Origin: Halobacterium jilantaiense
GTDB lineage: Archaea; Halobacteriota; Halobacteria; Halobacteriales; Halobacteriaceae
Assembly: GCF_900110535.1 (NCBI RefSeq)
Contig: NZ_FOJA01000001.1
Coordinates: 2,391,393-2,455,392, forward strand
Direction: 5' to 3'
DNA: 64,000 bases
Part shown: positions 32,966 through 42,242 of the stretch, piece after piece
How positions within the stretch are numbered: position 1 is the first letter of the stretch
Layout of the letters: each line of letters opens with the position of its first letter
Position numbers and translations under genes: made by a program
Notes under the pieces: model-generated
Database searches by the model: none
What the model was told of the DNA's origin: nothing
The model's input: the letters and a program-made list of their open reading frames with translations, nothing else

Positions 32966-34888
32966 CTAGTCGAGGAAGTCCGGTTCGGTGCGCTTCCCGT
33001 CGACCTCGCTGTCGAGGTGCGCGAGGAAGTCGTCGAGCGCGACGTCCTTCTGCTCGCGCTCCTGCCGGTCTCGCACCGACACCGTCTCGGCGTCCTCCTC
33101 GTCGTCGCCGAGGACGAGCATGTACGGGACGTTGTCGTCGTGGGCCTGCTGGATCTTCCGGCCGACCGTCCAGTCGCGGTCCTCGACCTCCACGCGGTAG
33201 CCGTCGAGCTCGTTCTTCACGCGGTGGGCGTACCCGAGGTTGTCGTCCGTCACGGGGAGGATGCGCACCTGCTCGGGCGCGAGCCACGTCGGGAACCGGC
33301 CGTTGTAGTGCTCGATGAGCACCATGAAGAACCGCTCGTAGCTGCCGTAGAGTGCGCGGTGGATCATCACCGGCTGGTGGGCGTCGTTGTCCGAGCCCGT
33401 GTACTCCAGGTCGAAGCGGTCGGGCATGTTGAAGTCGAGCTGGACCGTCGGGCCGTCCCACGAGCGGCCGAGCGCGTCGGAGAACCCGAAGTCGATCTTC
33501 GGCCCGTAGAACGCGCCGTCGCCCGGTTCGACCTCGTAGTCGACGCCCTGCTGGTCGAGCACCTCGCGGAGTTGGCTCTCGGACTTCTCCCAGATTTCGT
33601 CACTCCCGACGGACTTCTCCGGGCGCGTGGCGAGCGCGACCTCGTAGTCGAGGTCGAAGGTGTCCAGGACCTCGGTGATGGTGTCCATCAGCCGCCGGAC
33701 CTCCTCCTCGATCTGGTCGGCGCGCGCGAACACGTGGCCGTCGTCGATGGTGAACGCCCACACCCGCGAGAGCCCGGAGAGCTCGCCGCGCTGCTCCTTG
33801 CGGTAGACTTTGCCGTCTTCGAAGTACCGCACCGGGAGGTCGCGGTAGCTCCACGATCCCTCGTTGAAGATGGTGGCGTGGCCCGGGCAGTTCATCGGCT
33901 TCAGGCCGTACTCCTCGTCGTTCACGTCGAGGAGGAACATGTCGTCGACGTAGTTGTCGTAGTGCCCGGACTGCTTCCACAGCTCCGTGCGGAACAGGTG
34001 GGGGGTCTCGACCTCCTCGTAGCCCATCTCGCGGTTCAGGCCGTGGACGAAGTCGGAGAGCTCCCGCAGCACCGTCTTCCCGTTCGGGTGGTAGAGCGGG
34101 AGCCCGGGACCGGTGACGTCCGGGATGGAGAACAGGTCCATCTCCTGGCCGAGCTTGCGGTGGTCGCGCTCCTGGGCCTCCTCGCGGCGTTCGAGGTAGT
34201 CCTCCAGTTCGCTCTCGGAGGGGAACGCCGTCCCGTACACGCGCGTGAGGGTCTCCCGCTCCTCGTCGCCGCGCCAGTACGCGGCGGAGGTCTCCAGCAC
34301 CTCGAAGCCGCCGATTTCGCCCGTCGAGTCGACGTGCGGACCGCGGCAGAGATCCTCGAAGTCGCCCTGCTCGTAGAAGCTCACGGTGTCGCCGCCCGCG
34401 GCCTCCGTCTCCAGAATCTCGCGCTTGAACTCGTTGTCCTCGTACGCGGCTTCGGCGTCCTCGCGGGCGACCTCGACGCGCTCGACGTCGAGGTCGTCGT
34501 CGATGATGGACTCGGCCTCGGCCTGAATCTCGTCGAGGTCGTCGGCGTCCAGCTCGACGTTCGCCACGTCGTAGTAGAAGCCCTCGTCGGTGTACGGACC
34601 GATGGTGAGCTTCGCGTCGGGGTGGTGGCGGAGGATTGCCTGCGCGAGCACGTGCGCGGCCGTGTGCCGGAGCGCGTCGAGGTACTCGTCGCTCTGGTCG
34701 GTGACAATCTCGATCTCGCAGTCCTCCGTGAGGGGCTGCTCTTTGGCCACCAGCTCGTGGTCTATCTTCCCCGCGACTGTGTCACGGCCGAGGCCAGCCC
34801 CAATTTCGTACGCTACGTCCTCGACCGTCGCGCCGGACTCCACGTCGAGCGTGGACCCGTCCGGCAGCGTCACAGTGACCGAACTCAT
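32966..34888 (-). CDS. thrS: threonine-tRNA ligase
   Basis: 640 residues from ATG 34888 ([18 protein letters not shown]). Bacterial-type layout: TGS domain (1-65), editing-type N2 domain with a [14 protein letters not shown] zinc-like motif (about 75-88), the class II catalytic core ([20 protein letters not shown], motif 2 around [18 protein letters not shown], motif 3 in [19 protein letters not shown]), and a C-terminal anticodon-binding domain. It charges tRNA-Thr. TATA-like AGGCTTATGG is about 30 bases before the ATG. No clear attenuator or T-box is seen. Confidence 0.98.
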   Translation of the reverse strand: MSSVTVTLPDGSTLDVESGATVEDVAYEIGAGLGRDTVAGKIDHELVAKEQPLTEDCEIEIVTDQSDEYLDALRHTAAHVLAQAILRHHPDAKLTIGPYTDEGFYYDVANVELDADDLDEIQAEAESIIDDDLDVERVEVAREDAEAAYEDNEFKREILETEAAGGDTVSFYEQGDFEDLCRGPHVDSTGEIGGFEVLETSAAYWRGDEERETLTRVYGTAFPSESELEDYLERREEAQERDHRKLGQEMDLFSIPDVTGPGLPLYHPNGKTVLRELSDFVHGLNREMGYEEVETPHLFRTELWKQSGHYDNYVDDMFLLDVNDEEYGLKPMNCPGHATIFNEGSWSYRDLPVRYFEDGKVYRKEQRGELSGLSRVWAFTIDDGHVFARADQIEEEVRRLMDTITEVLDTFDLDYEVALATRPEKSVGSDEIWEKSESQLREVLDQQGVDYEVEPGDGAFYGPKIDFGFSDALGRSWDGPTVQLDFNMPDRFDLEYTGSDNDAHQPVMIHRALYGSYERFFMVLIEHYNGRFPTWLAPEQVRILPVTDDNLGYAHRVKNELDGYRVEVEDRDWTVGRKIQQAHDDNVPYMLVLGDDEEDAETVSVRDRQEREQKDVALDDFLAHLDSEVDGKRTEPDFLD

Positions 34889-35132
34889 TACACAGTTGCT
34901 TCGCCGGGAGGGCTCCATAAGCCTGTTGAGACTGTGCGACTGCTTCAGGGAGTCCGGGCGGTCGTCGGAACTCTTCCGGGGCCGCCGAGTCCCCACACGC
35001 CTGACACAGTGGCACAGGGGACGGGCGACTGAACGGAGGGCAGAACCGGCCGAACGGCCGCCAATGGTCCACTGTCGCCCGGCGAGACGGATATTCGTCC
35101 AATCACAGTCCGTGGTACCGCGACACTCGCAA

Positions 35133-35140
35133 CGCTTATC
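35133..35140 (+). promoter_or_regulatory. TATA-like element of cspA
   Basis: GCTTATCC lies 28-35 bases before the cspA ATG, the right distance for a leaderless or near-leaderless archaeal transcript. The bases between it and the ATG show no Shine-Dalgarno sequence. Confidence 0.5.
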
Positions 35141-35167
35141 CCCGAACCGGCCCTACGGTTGTTTGCA

Positions 35168-35377
35168 ATGGCAGAAGGTAAGGTTGACTTCTTCAACGAC
35201 ACGGGCGGCTACGGTTTCATTTCGACTGACGCAGACGACGTCGACGACGACGAGGACGTTTTCTTCCACATGGAGGACGTTGGCGGTCCTGACCTCGAGG
35301 AGGGGCAGGAAGTCGAGTTCGACATCGAGTCGTCCCCGAAGGGCCCGCGCGCAACGAACCTCGTCCGTAACGAGTAA
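35168..35377 (+). CDS. cspA: cold-shock domain protein
   Basis: 69 residues from ATG 35168 (MAEGKVDFFNDTGGYGFIST). RNP1 KVDFFNDTGGYGFI and RNP2 DEDVFFHMEDV are intact, so it should bind single-stranded RNA or DNA as an RNA chaperone. The loop between them (DADDVDDDED) is halophile-style acidic. It stands alone, with a long upstream region and a strong TATA. Typical haloarchaeal CspA; abundance is expected. Confidence 0.96.
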   Translation: MAEGKVDFFNDTGGYGFISTDADDVDDDEDVFFHMEDVGGPDLEEGQEVEFDIESSPKGPRATNLVRNE

Positions 35378-35535
35378 CACCGCCGCCCGTCGTTTCTGAC
35401 GACGGTCGACGATTCATTTCACTATTCACGCCCCGTAGCTCGCGCTGTGCGAACTGTTCGGGCGTGCAGATTTCTCCCGCGTAGTGACAGCGCCCGGTAA
35501 TCACTGACTACAAAGAACGACAGCGAGTGACCGCG

Positions 35536-36567
35536 CTACTCCCGCGCGCCCGTCCCGGGCCGGTCGACCGCCTGCAGGTCGACGTGGCCGGCGGGCAGCG
35601 GGACGCCGTCGAAGTCGTCGTCGGCGAGCAGCAGCGAGCCGTCGAGGTCGGCGTAGTCCAGCAGCGGCGCGAGGTGGGCGGCGGCCGCGATGCTGGCGTT
35701 CGACTCTATCATGCAGCCACACATCACTTCCAGCCCGTGGGCCTTCGCGGTGTGAATCAGGCGCTTGGCTTCGCGCAGCCCGCCGGTCTTCATCAGTTTG
35801 AGGTTCGCAATATCGCACTTGTCCGCTATCTGTGGCACGTCGCTGGCCGTGACGCAGGACTCGTCGGCGGCGATGGGAAGTGCGGCGCGCTCGTAGACGA
35901 ACCGCAGCCCCTCGGGGTTCTCCGCCGGGACGGGCTGTTCGACGAACTCGACGCCGTAGTCCGCCACCCACTCGATGTTCCGGACGGCCTCCCGGGGGCT
36001 CCAGGCCTCGTTCGCGTCGACGCGGATGGTGGCGTCGGGCGCGGCCTCCCGCACCGTCGACAGCAACGCCTCGTCGCGGGGCGTCCCGAGTTTGACTTTC
36101 AGCGTGCCGTAGCCGGCGTCGACCGCCTGCCGGGTCTTCTCCCGCATCGTCTCCGCGTCGTCGATGCCGATGGTGTAGGAGCTGTCCAGGCTCTTCGCGG
36201 GGTCCAGCCCCCAGTACTGGTAGAGCGGGAGGCCGGCGCGCTTCGCGGCGAGGTCGTGGCACGCGATGGACACCGCGGCGCGTGCGGCGGGGTTGTCTCG
36301 GACGACCTCGTTCATACCTGCCTCGATGCGGGCGAGGTTTTCGGGGTCATCGACGCGCTCGACGACGTCCAGCAGCGACGGAAGGACGGCCTCCACCGTC
36401 CCGGCGGTCTCGCCGTAGTGAGCGGCGGGCGCTGCGCCGCCCACGCCCGTGTGCCCCTCCTCGTCGTGGACTTCGACGACGACGTTCGCAGCGGTCTCCT
36501 GGGTGCCGCGGGCGATGGTGAACGGGTGTTCCAGCTCGAACTCGCGGCGCTCGAACTCGGTCCTCAT
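35536..36567 (-). CDS. dgcA: enolase-superfamily racemase/epimerase, DgcA-like
   Basis: 343 residues, dipeptide-epimerase type of the enolase superfamily. K157 and K159 (LKVKLG), metal ligands D184 (VDANEAW), E210 (FVEQP), D235 (AADES), and K260 (LKLMKTGG) make the two-base racemase site. Because it overlaps by four bases with a DUF1611 gene (DgcN-like), I favour DgcA, an N-acetyl-D-glutamate racemase in the recently described DgcN-DgcA pathway, over L-Ala-D/L-Glu epimerase. Archaea lack peptidoglycan, so D-glutamate would be scavenged. Confidence 0.75.
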   Translation of the reverse strand: MRTEFERREFELEHPFTIARGTQETAANVVVEVHDEEGHTGVGGAAPAAHYGETAGTVEAVLPSLLDVVERVDDPENLARIEAGMNEVVRDNPAARAAVSIACHDLAAKRAGLPLYQYWGLDPAKSLDSSYTIGIDDAETMREKTRQAVDAGYGTLKVKLGTPRDEALLSTVREAAPDATIRVDANEAWSPREAVRNIEWVADYGVEFVEQPVPAENPEGLRFVYERAALPIAADESCVTASDVPQIADKCDIANLKLMKTGGLREAKRLIHTAKAHGLEVMCGCMIESNASIAAAAHLAPLLDYADLDGSLLLADDDFDGVPLPAGHVDLQAVDRPGTGARE

Positions 36568-37577
36568 CGAATCGCCTCCAGAACGGACTCCGTGCCGAAC
36601 CGGACCGGGTCGTCCGCAGGTGCGTCGATGGTGTCGGCGAACTCGGCGACGGCGTCGCGGGCGGCCTCGTCGCCGTCGACGCTCCGGGTGTTCAGCATCC
36701 CGCCGACCACGTCGCTGTCACTGACCGGCCCGGCGAACTGCTCGTAGCGCCCCGGGAACGACTCGACGGGCGGAATCGGCTGGTCGTAGCCGTGGACGGA
36801 CTCCCGACCGACTTCGTGACAGAGCACGAGGTGGTCTGGCTGGGAGCCGTGGACGATGCTCGCCGTCACGCCCGAGTAGGCGGGGTGGACGATGCTGCCC
36901 TGGCCCTCCACGAACACGTAGTCGTGGTCTTCGGCGGCGTCGAGGACCATCGCCTCGACGGCCCCGGCGGCGAAGTCAGAGACGACGCGGTCGACGGGCA
37001 CGCCCTCGCCCTCGATGAGGATGCCGGTCTGGCCGGTCGCGACGAACGCGGCGTCCATTCCCTGTTCGCGGGCGTCCTCGTAGAGTTCGCGGGTGGCGGT
37101 CATCTTCCCGACCGAGCAGTCGGTCCCGACCGTGGTGACGACGGTTGCGTCGACGCTGCCGGCGGTGCCCTCGGCGACGCCGATGTCCTCGGGCGGGCTC
37201 CGGACGTCCCAGAGGTCGCAGCCGTGTTCGGCGGCGAGGCCGGCGAACTCCTCGTCGTCGGCGAGGAAGTAGTGGAGGCCGGCGTACACGTCTGCGCCGC
37301 GTTCGAGCGCCGTCCGGACGTCGGGTCGCCACGACTCCTCGAAGCCGCCGCCGATGGGCGCGATGCCGACGACGAGCGCGTCGACGTCCGCGCCCACGTC
37401 GTCCATCGACGCGACGACGGGCGCGTCCTGCACGTCCGGGACGTGGTCGGCGACCCGGCTGCCGGCGGTGCCGCGGTCGAGGACGGCGACGACGTCGTAG
37501 TCGGCGTACCGCAGCACGCCGACCGCGGTCTTCGCGCGGTCCGGGAACTGCTCGTGAGCGAGCAAGGCGACGTTCAT
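36564..37577 (-). CDS. dgcN: DUF1611 protein, DgcN-like D-glutamate N-acetyltransferase
   Basis: 337 residues from ATG 37577 (MNVALLAHEQFPDR). P-loop-like GTDCSVGKMT (151-160) is the hallmark of DUF1611; an earlier DALVVGIAPIGGGF is also typical. In bacteria, DUF1611 proteins paired with a dgcA-like racemase acetylate D-glutamate (DgcN), so the pair would convert D-Glu to N-acetyl-D-Glu and then to the L form. The 4-base overlap (ATGA) with the next gene supports one unit. The archaeal role is inference. Confidence 0.75.
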   Translation of the reverse strand: MNVALLAHEQFPDRAKTAVGVLRYADYDVVAVLDRGTAGSRVADHVPDVQDAPVVASMDDVGADVDALVVGIAPIGGGFEESWRPDVRTALERGADVYAGLHYFLADDEEFAGLAAEHGCDLWDVRSPPEDIGVAEGTAGSVDATVVTTVGTDCSVGKMTATRELYEDAREQGMDAAFVATGQTGILIEGEGVPVDRVVSDFAAGAVEAMVLDAAEDHDYVFVEGQGSIVHPAYSGVTASIVHGSQPDHLVLCHEVGRESVHGYDQPIPPVESFPGRYEQFAGPVSDSDVVGGMLNTRSVDGDEAARDAVAEFADTIDAPADDPVRFGTESVLEAIR

Positions 37578-37689
37578 GGCGAACCGGTCGCTCCCGGCCG
37601 TCGTAAACCTGATGCAGTGGGCAAGGGCAGTGCCGTGTTTACTGTGAACTACCCACACAGTTTTGATGGTCCGCGGTGTACCGACTGGC

Positions 37690-37887
37690 ATGGCGACGAA
37701 AGAACGAGGCGTGACCGCGCTCGACCGACTGCGCAGTCGCTACGAGCGCGTGGACACGACCTGCTCGGCCTGCGGGTACGACGACGAGGACGGCCGGTGG
37801 CGGTCGACGACGGACGGCAGCCAGGTCCACTACAGTCACGTCTGCCCGCGCTGCGGCGCGGTCCGGAAGCGGACCTACCGCCTGTAG
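37690..37887 (+). CDS. small zinc-finger protein, HVO_0649 family
   Basis: 65 residues from ATG 37690 (MATKERGVTALDRLRSRYER). Two CxxC pairs, TCSACGYDDED and VCPRCGAVRKRTYRL, with a Ser/His/Tyr loop between. Small haloarchaeal zinc ribbon of the type named after HVO_0649 in my memory. An upstream start at 37663 is possible but overlaps the promoter. Divergent from dgcN, convergent with the Vms1 gene. Confidence 0.8.
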   Translation: MATKERGVTALDRLRSRYERVDTTCSACGYDDEDGRWRSTTDGSQVHYSHVCPRCGAVRKRTYRL

Positions 37888-37889
37888 CC

Positions 37890-38837
37890 CTACAGCAGCG
37901 ACAGCGGCACGCTCCAGAAGTCCTCGTGAGCGTGCGCGAGCGCGTCCTCGGGGTCGCCCGTCGCGTCCACGGCCGCCGTCGCGTCCGCGTCGAACTCCCC
38001 GAGCAGCGTCTCCTGACCGACCACGAAGACCCGGTCGGCGTCCACGTCCGCGAGCGCCGCCTGGCACTTCTCGACGTGCTCCCGAATCTGGTCGTCGCGG
38101 ATGCGCTCGAACCGCGACTGGGAGAACCCGCCCTTCGAGTGGTCGCTTTTCACGTCGCTCTCGAACCCCTCGAACGACTCGCGCTCTACTGCTCGCGGGT
38201 CGCGAAGCTCCCCGCTCGCACTGGTCGCGGCCTCGCTCTGGCCGGCCGCGCGGTCCGAGTACACTCCCAGCGCGAACAGGTCCGCGCGAACCACGGCGAG
38301 CGCGTACCGGCCCGACGGCTCGAACCACGCCCGCTCGATGCGCGCCCCGTCGCCGTACTCGCAGAACGCGTCCTCGGGCGGGTTCGGCGGTCGCAGCGCC
38401 GCGGAGACGACGCCGTCCTGGTCGCGCACCACGAGACACGGTGCCGCTCGCGCCACGAGCGGCGCGCGTTCTCCGAGCGCGTCCCGGACCGCTTCCGGCG
38501 GCTCGTCGGGGACGTACGCGGTCAGGACGCCTTCCTCGCCCGCCCGGAGGCTGTCGAGCAGCGTGAGCACGCGCGCCCGGCGGCGGCCCCGGAGGTCGAC
38601 CCGCCCGCGGAACTCGGGGCCGGCGTCTTCGCCGCCGACGCGGTCCAGGCGGTCTTCGAGTTCGGTGACCTTGTCCTCCAGTTCGTTCACGCGGCGCTCG
38701 GCCGCCTGCCGCTCCCGGCTCGCCTCGCTGCGGCGCTCTTCCTCGGCCGCCAGCTGGTTCGCCAGCGACTCCTTGTCGGCCTCTAGCTCCTCGATGCGCT
38801 CCTTGAGTTCGGTGCGCCCGAGGATGTCGTCCAGCAT
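37890..38837 (-). CDS. archaeal Vms1/Ankzf1-type peptidyl-tRNA hydrolase
   Basis: 315 residues. An N-terminal coiled coil of about 65 residues (LKERIEELEADKESLANQLA onward) precedes the VLRF1 domain. The active loop KGGFSQSRFER (235-245) carries the conserved Gln (Q240) needed for release of nascent chains from stalled ribosomes. A C-terminal part ends in an acidic, helical tail (DPEDALAHAHEDFW). Vms1-type proteins work in ribosome quality control on split 60S/50S subunits. Only two bases separate its stop from that of the zinc-finger gene. Confidence 0.85.
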   Translation of the reverse strand: MLDDILGRTELKERIEELEADKESLANQLAAEEERRSEASRERQAAERRVNELEDKVTELEDRLDRVGGEDAGPEFRGRVDLRGRRRARVLTLLDSLRAGEEGVLTAYVPDEPPEAVRDALGERAPLVARAAPCLVVRDQDGVVSAALRPPNPPEDAFCEYGDGARIERAWFEPSGRYALAVVRADLFALGVYSDRAAGQSEAATSASGELRDPRAVERESFEGFESDVKSDHSKGGFSQSRFERIRDDQIREHVEKCQAALADVDADRVFVVGQETLLGEFDADATAAVDATGDPEDALAHAHEDFWSVPLSLL

Positions 38838-38899
38838 GGACGGACGGCGGACGCCCGCGAGTAAAGGCGTTGTGTCCGCTCCGGTGCTGTCTCGCCGAG

Positions 38900-39238
38900 T
38901 CAGACCGCGCCGATGTTCAGGAGACGGGCGGCGTGGTCGCGTTTCGCCAGCAGCACCTCCGCCAGCGTCGGGGGATTGTCCACGCTCAGCCCCTCCAGGA
39001 GGTCAGCTGGCACGGCGAGTGTTCGCTGCGGGACGCTCTCCTCTCCGTCTACCGCGAGGTGTGCCTCCCCGAGTTTCATCACGAGGGGGAGGTCGGTGCG
39101 GGATAGTCCGTCGTCTGTCGCGTACAGCTGTTCGTTGACCCGCTCGTGCTGGGACCGGTTCATCGCGGCCCGGTCCGTGTCTGCGGGTTCGACGTACAGC
39201 CGTCCGAGGTAATAGCCGCTGGAGAACGCCTCGAACAT
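38900..39238 (-). CDS. DUF5802 family protein
   Basis: 112 residues from ATG 39238 (MFEAFSSGYYLGRLYVEPAD); an in-frame ATG at 39247 (MTCMFEAF) is less likely. The FSSGYYLGRLYVEP start, MNRSQHERVNEQLYA and DLPLVMKLGEAHL segments match the haloarchaeal DUF5802 family in my memory. Soluble; function unknown. A TATA-like CACTTATCAG is about 32 bases before the start. Confidence 0.78.
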   Translation of the reverse strand: MFEAFSSGYYLGRLYVEPADTDRAAMNRSQHERVNEQLYATDDGLSRTDLPLVMKLGEAHLAVDGEESVPQRTLAVPADLLEGLSVDNPPTLAEVLLAKRDHAARLLNIGAV

Positions 39239-39352
39239 GCATGTCACTCTCTAACGTACTCACTGATAAGTGCGTCGCCGAAGGTTTAAGCCGTACCGCA
39301 TTTCCACCGAGCAGACACCCTTTTCAGCGCTGACCGACAACCACTGGATAGA

Positions 39353-40006
39353 ATGGACTCCGGGGCACTGCTGGACCTGCTCGGCAACGAGAACCGCCGT
39401 CGCATCCTCCGGCTGCTCGCGCGCAAGCCCTGTTACGTCACCGAGATTTCCGAGTACATCGGTGTGAGTCCGAAGGCCGTCATCGACCACCTCCGCCAGC
39501 TCGAGGAGGCCGGCCTCGTCGAATCCCGGACCGACGACCAGCGACGGAAGTACTTCAACATCGCCGAGAACCTCCGTCTGGAGGTCCAGCTATCGCCGTT
39601 CGCCTTCGGCGCGAAGTCCGCATACCCGGCGAGCGCGGACCTCGATCTGACGCGCTGCCAGTACGTCTCCGTGCGCGTCGAGGAGCGCCACGCCGACGAC
39701 GACGTCGGCGACCTCGCCGGGAAGCTCGACGAGCTGAAGGACCTCGAACGGGAGCTCTCGCTGGCCCAGCGCTGGGTGCAGGGCCGGCTGGCGGACATCC
39801 AGACGGAGCTCGCAGACACCATCGGCGAGGGGCCGGACCGGCTGTACGCCGACGTGCTGGCGGCCGTCGCCGACGGCACGCGGACGCCGTCCGGCGTCGC
39901 GGACCGCCTGGAGGCCCCCGAGCCGCTCGTCGAGGGCGTCCTGGAGACGCTCGCCGACCGCGACGTGCTGGCCGCGGACGGCGGCGAGTACCGCATCCCC
40001 GAGTAG
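39353..40006 (+). CDS. ArsR-type winged-helix transcriptional regulator
   Basis: 217 residues. The winged helix (NRRRILRLLARKPCYVTEIS, then EYIGVSPKAVIDHLRQLEEAG) covers residues 14-58 and is followed by a conserved wing (RTDDQRRKYFNI). The C-terminus has a helical region (105-150) and a second small helix-turn-helix-like module (YADVLAAVADGTRTPSGVAD, residues 161-205), which suggests two DNA-binding units. Upstream has TATA-like CCCTTTTCA about 30 bases before the ATG. Target unknown. Confidence 0.85.
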   Translation: MDSGALLDLLGNENRRRILRLLARKPCYVTEISEYIGVSPKAVIDHLRQLEEAGLVESRTDDQRRKYFNIAENLRLEVQLSPFAFGAKSAYPASADLDLTRCQYVSVRVEERHADDDVGDLAGKLDELKDLERELSLAQRWVQGRLADIQTELADTIGEGPDRLYADVLAAVADGTRTPSGVADRLEAPEPLVEGVLETLADRDVLAADGGEYRIPE

Positions 40007-40041
40007 CAACCTTTTCCTCCGGCGGTCCGGTACGTCGGCGT

Positions 40042-41313
40042 ATGACAGCAGACGCTGGGGACCGCGTGCGCGTCGAGCGCGACGGCCTGACCCACGAGGG
40101 CGTGTTGTTGCCGTCGACGTCGCCCGACCACTTGGTCGTGAAACTCGACTCGGGGTACAACGTGGGCGTCGACGCCGACGCGGCCGACGTGGAGGTCCTC
40201 GAGGCAGGCGTCTTCGACGACGACGGCGACGAGGACGCGAGTTCGGCCGTCGAGTTCGACGACGACCTGCCGACTATCGCGCTCATCTCGACCGGCGGCA
40301 CCATCGCGTCGACCGTCGACTACCGGACGGGCGCGGTCACCGCCCAGTTCGACGCCGAGGACGTGCTGCGCGCGGTGCCGGACCTCGCGGGCCGCGCGAA
40401 CTACCGGGGTCGCGTCGTCGCGAACATCCTCTCGGAGAACATGGAGCCGTCCATCTGGCGGGACCTCGCCGAGGCCGTCCACGAGGAAATCGAGGCGGGC
40501 GCGGACGGCGTCGTCGTGATGCACGGCACGGACACGATGCAGTTCTCCGCGAGCGCGCTCTCGTTCATGCTCGACACGCCCGTCCCGGTCGTGTTCACGG
40601 GCAGCCAGCGCTCGGCCGACCGACCGTCCTCGGACAACGTGATGAACGCCGTGAGCGCGGTTGAGGCCGCCAAGTCCGACGCCGCCGAGGTCATGGTCTG
40701 CATGCACGCCGCCGAGAGCGACGACCGGTGTGCGCTCCACCGCGGCACCCGAGTGCGGAAGAACCACACGAGCCGGCGTGACGCCTTCGAGACCGTGGGT
40801 GCCGAGCCGCTGGGCTACGTCAACTACGACGAGGCCAGCGAGGACGCCACCGGCGACCCCCGCGGCGTCGAGTTCACGAAAGCGCACGCCGAGCGCGGCG
40901 CGGCCGACCTCGCTATCGACGCCGGCCTCGACCCGGACGTGGAACTGGTGAAGTTCACGCCCGGCATGGACGAGGCGTTCTTCGCGGCCTGCGAGGGCAA
41001 GGACGGCGTCGTCGTCGAGGGCACCGGGCTCGGCCACGTCCACACGGACTTCGTGGAGACCGTTGCGGACCTCGTCGACGACGGGACGACGGTCGTGATG
41101 ACGAGCCAGTGCATCGAGGGCCGCGTCTGCGACCGCGTCTACGACACCGGCCGAGACCTGCTCGACGCCGGCGTCGTGGAGGCCGGTGACACCCTGCCGG
41201 GGACGGCGAAAGTCAAACTGATGTGGGCGCTCGCGAACAGCGACGACCCCGAGGCGGCCATGCAGGAGCCGCTCGCGGGCGAACTGACCGAGCAGTCCCG
41301 TCCGTGGACATGA
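40042..41313 (+). CDS. gatD: Glu-tRNA(Gln) amidotransferase subunit D
   Basis: 423 residues. An N-terminal beta domain (1-80) precedes the type I asparaginase-like domain: ISTGGTIAST (around 91-100, nucleophile Thr), MHGTDTMQFSA (near 160) and a Lys in the TxK motif. With GatE it converts Glu-tRNA(Gln) to Gln-tRNA(Gln) in archaea; gatE is not in this window. Overlaps by four bases with a GNAT gene. Confidence 0.96.
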   Translation: MTADAGDRVRVERDGLTHEGVLLPSTSPDHLVVKLDSGYNVGVDADAADVEVLEAGVFDDDGDEDASSAVEFDDDLPTIALISTGGTIASTVDYRTGAVTAQFDAEDVLRAVPDLAGRANYRGRVVANILSENMEPSIWRDLAEAVHEEIEAGADGVVVMHGTDTMQFSASALSFMLDTPVPVVFTGSQRSADRPSSDNVMNAVSAVEAAKSDAAEVMVCMHAAESDDRCALHRGTRVRKNHTSRRDAFETVGAEPLGYVNYDEASEDATGDPRGVEFTKAHAERGAADLAIDAGLDPDVELVKFTPGMDEAFFAACEGKDGVVVEGTGLGHVHTDFVETVADLVDDGTTVVMTSQCIEGRVCDRVYDTGRDLLDAGVVEAGDTLPGTAKVKLMWALANSDDPEAAMQEPLAGELTEQSRPWT

Positions 41314-42242
41314 GCGTCGAACTCACCATCCGGCAGGCCGAACTGGACGACTACGAGGACGTGGTGGCGTTCACGAGCGACACGTGGTCGGACCGCCGGG
41401 AGGACGGCGACTACATCCCGACCATCTTCGAGGACTGGGTGGAGAGCGACGACGAGTACCAGCGCACGTTCGTCGCGGACACCGGCGACGACATCGCGGG
41501 CCTCGTCCAGTTCGTCCGGCTCTCCGAGCACGAGGCGTGGGCGCAGGGGATGCGCGCGAACCCCGACTACCGGGGGTCCGGCGTCGGCCTCGAACTCGTC
41601 CACGCGGGCTTCGACTGGGCGCGCGAACACGGCGCGACGGTCGCCCGCAACATGGTGTTCTCGTGGAACGTCATGGGGCTCGGGCACTCGCGGGCCGCCG
41701 GCTTCGCGCCCGCGTCGGAGTTCCGGTGGGTCCACCCGACGCCCGACGCGTCCGCGTCGCCGAGCCGCGAGGTCACGGACGACGTGAACGCCGCCTGGCG
41801 GTTCTGGCAGGACAGCGACGCGCGCGACGCGCTCCGCGGGCTGGCGCTGCACACCGAGGAGTCGTGGGCGCTCGCCGAACTCACCCGCGACCGGCTGGCC
41901 GCGGCCCGCGACGAGCGCGACGGCCTGCTCGTCGTCCAGGACGAATCGACCGGAACCGAGGGGTTCACGTTCCGCACGCGGACCTACGAGCGCGAGGACG
42001 ACGACGGCGTCGCGCAGACGTGGGCCGAGTACGGCGTCGCCGGCTGGACGGACCGGGACGCCGCCGAGGACCTCCTCGCTGCGGTCGCGCGGGACGCCGC
42101 GAGCGTCGACGCCGACCGCACGCGCGTCCTGCTTCCCGAGGACGTCGCGATGGTCAGCGACGTGGCCGTCACTCGAACCGAAATCGGCGACGAACCGGAC
42201 TTCGTGATGGCCGCCGACCTCACCGCCGACTACCGCGCGTAA
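41310..42242 (+). CDS. GNAT family N-acetyltransferase
   Basis: 310 residues from ATG 41310 (MSVELTIRQAELDDYEDVVA). The N-terminal GNAT domain (residues 3-140) has the Acyl-CoA pyrophosphate-loop signature MRANPDYRGSGVGLELVHAG (Q/RxxGxG/A). The C-terminal domain (about 150-310) is extra, with WAEYGVAGWTDRD and a third acidic segment, as in two-domain GNATs. Its start overlaps gatD's stop (ATGA), so they are cotranscribed; the substrate is unknown, and a link to amidotransferase function is only suggestive. Confidence 0.88.
   Translation: MSVELTIRQAELDDYEDVVAFTSDTWSDRREDGDYIPTIFEDWVESDDEYQRTFVADTGDDIAGLVQFVRLSEHEAWAQGMRANPDYRGSGVGLELVHAGFDWAREHGATVARNMVFSWNVMGLGHSRAAGFAPASEFRWVHPTPDASASPSREVTDDVNAAWRFWQDSDARDALRGLALHTEESWALAELTRDRLAAARDERDGLLVVQDESTGTEGFTFRTRTYEREDDDGVAQTWAEYGVAGWTDRDAAEDLLAAVARDAASVDADRTRVLLPEDVAMVSDVAVTRTEIGDEPDFVMAADLTADYRA

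Noticed and set aside
32927-35032. A 701-codon open frame antisense to thrS
   Set aside because: It is a shadow of thrS: low-complexity Val/Leu/Glu/Arg translation and no plausible promoter or start.
34889-35132. A possible riboswitch or attenuator in the region between thrS and cspA
   Set aside because: Short inverted repeats exist, but none fits a known riboswitch and none is specific. It appears to be plain promoter DNA.
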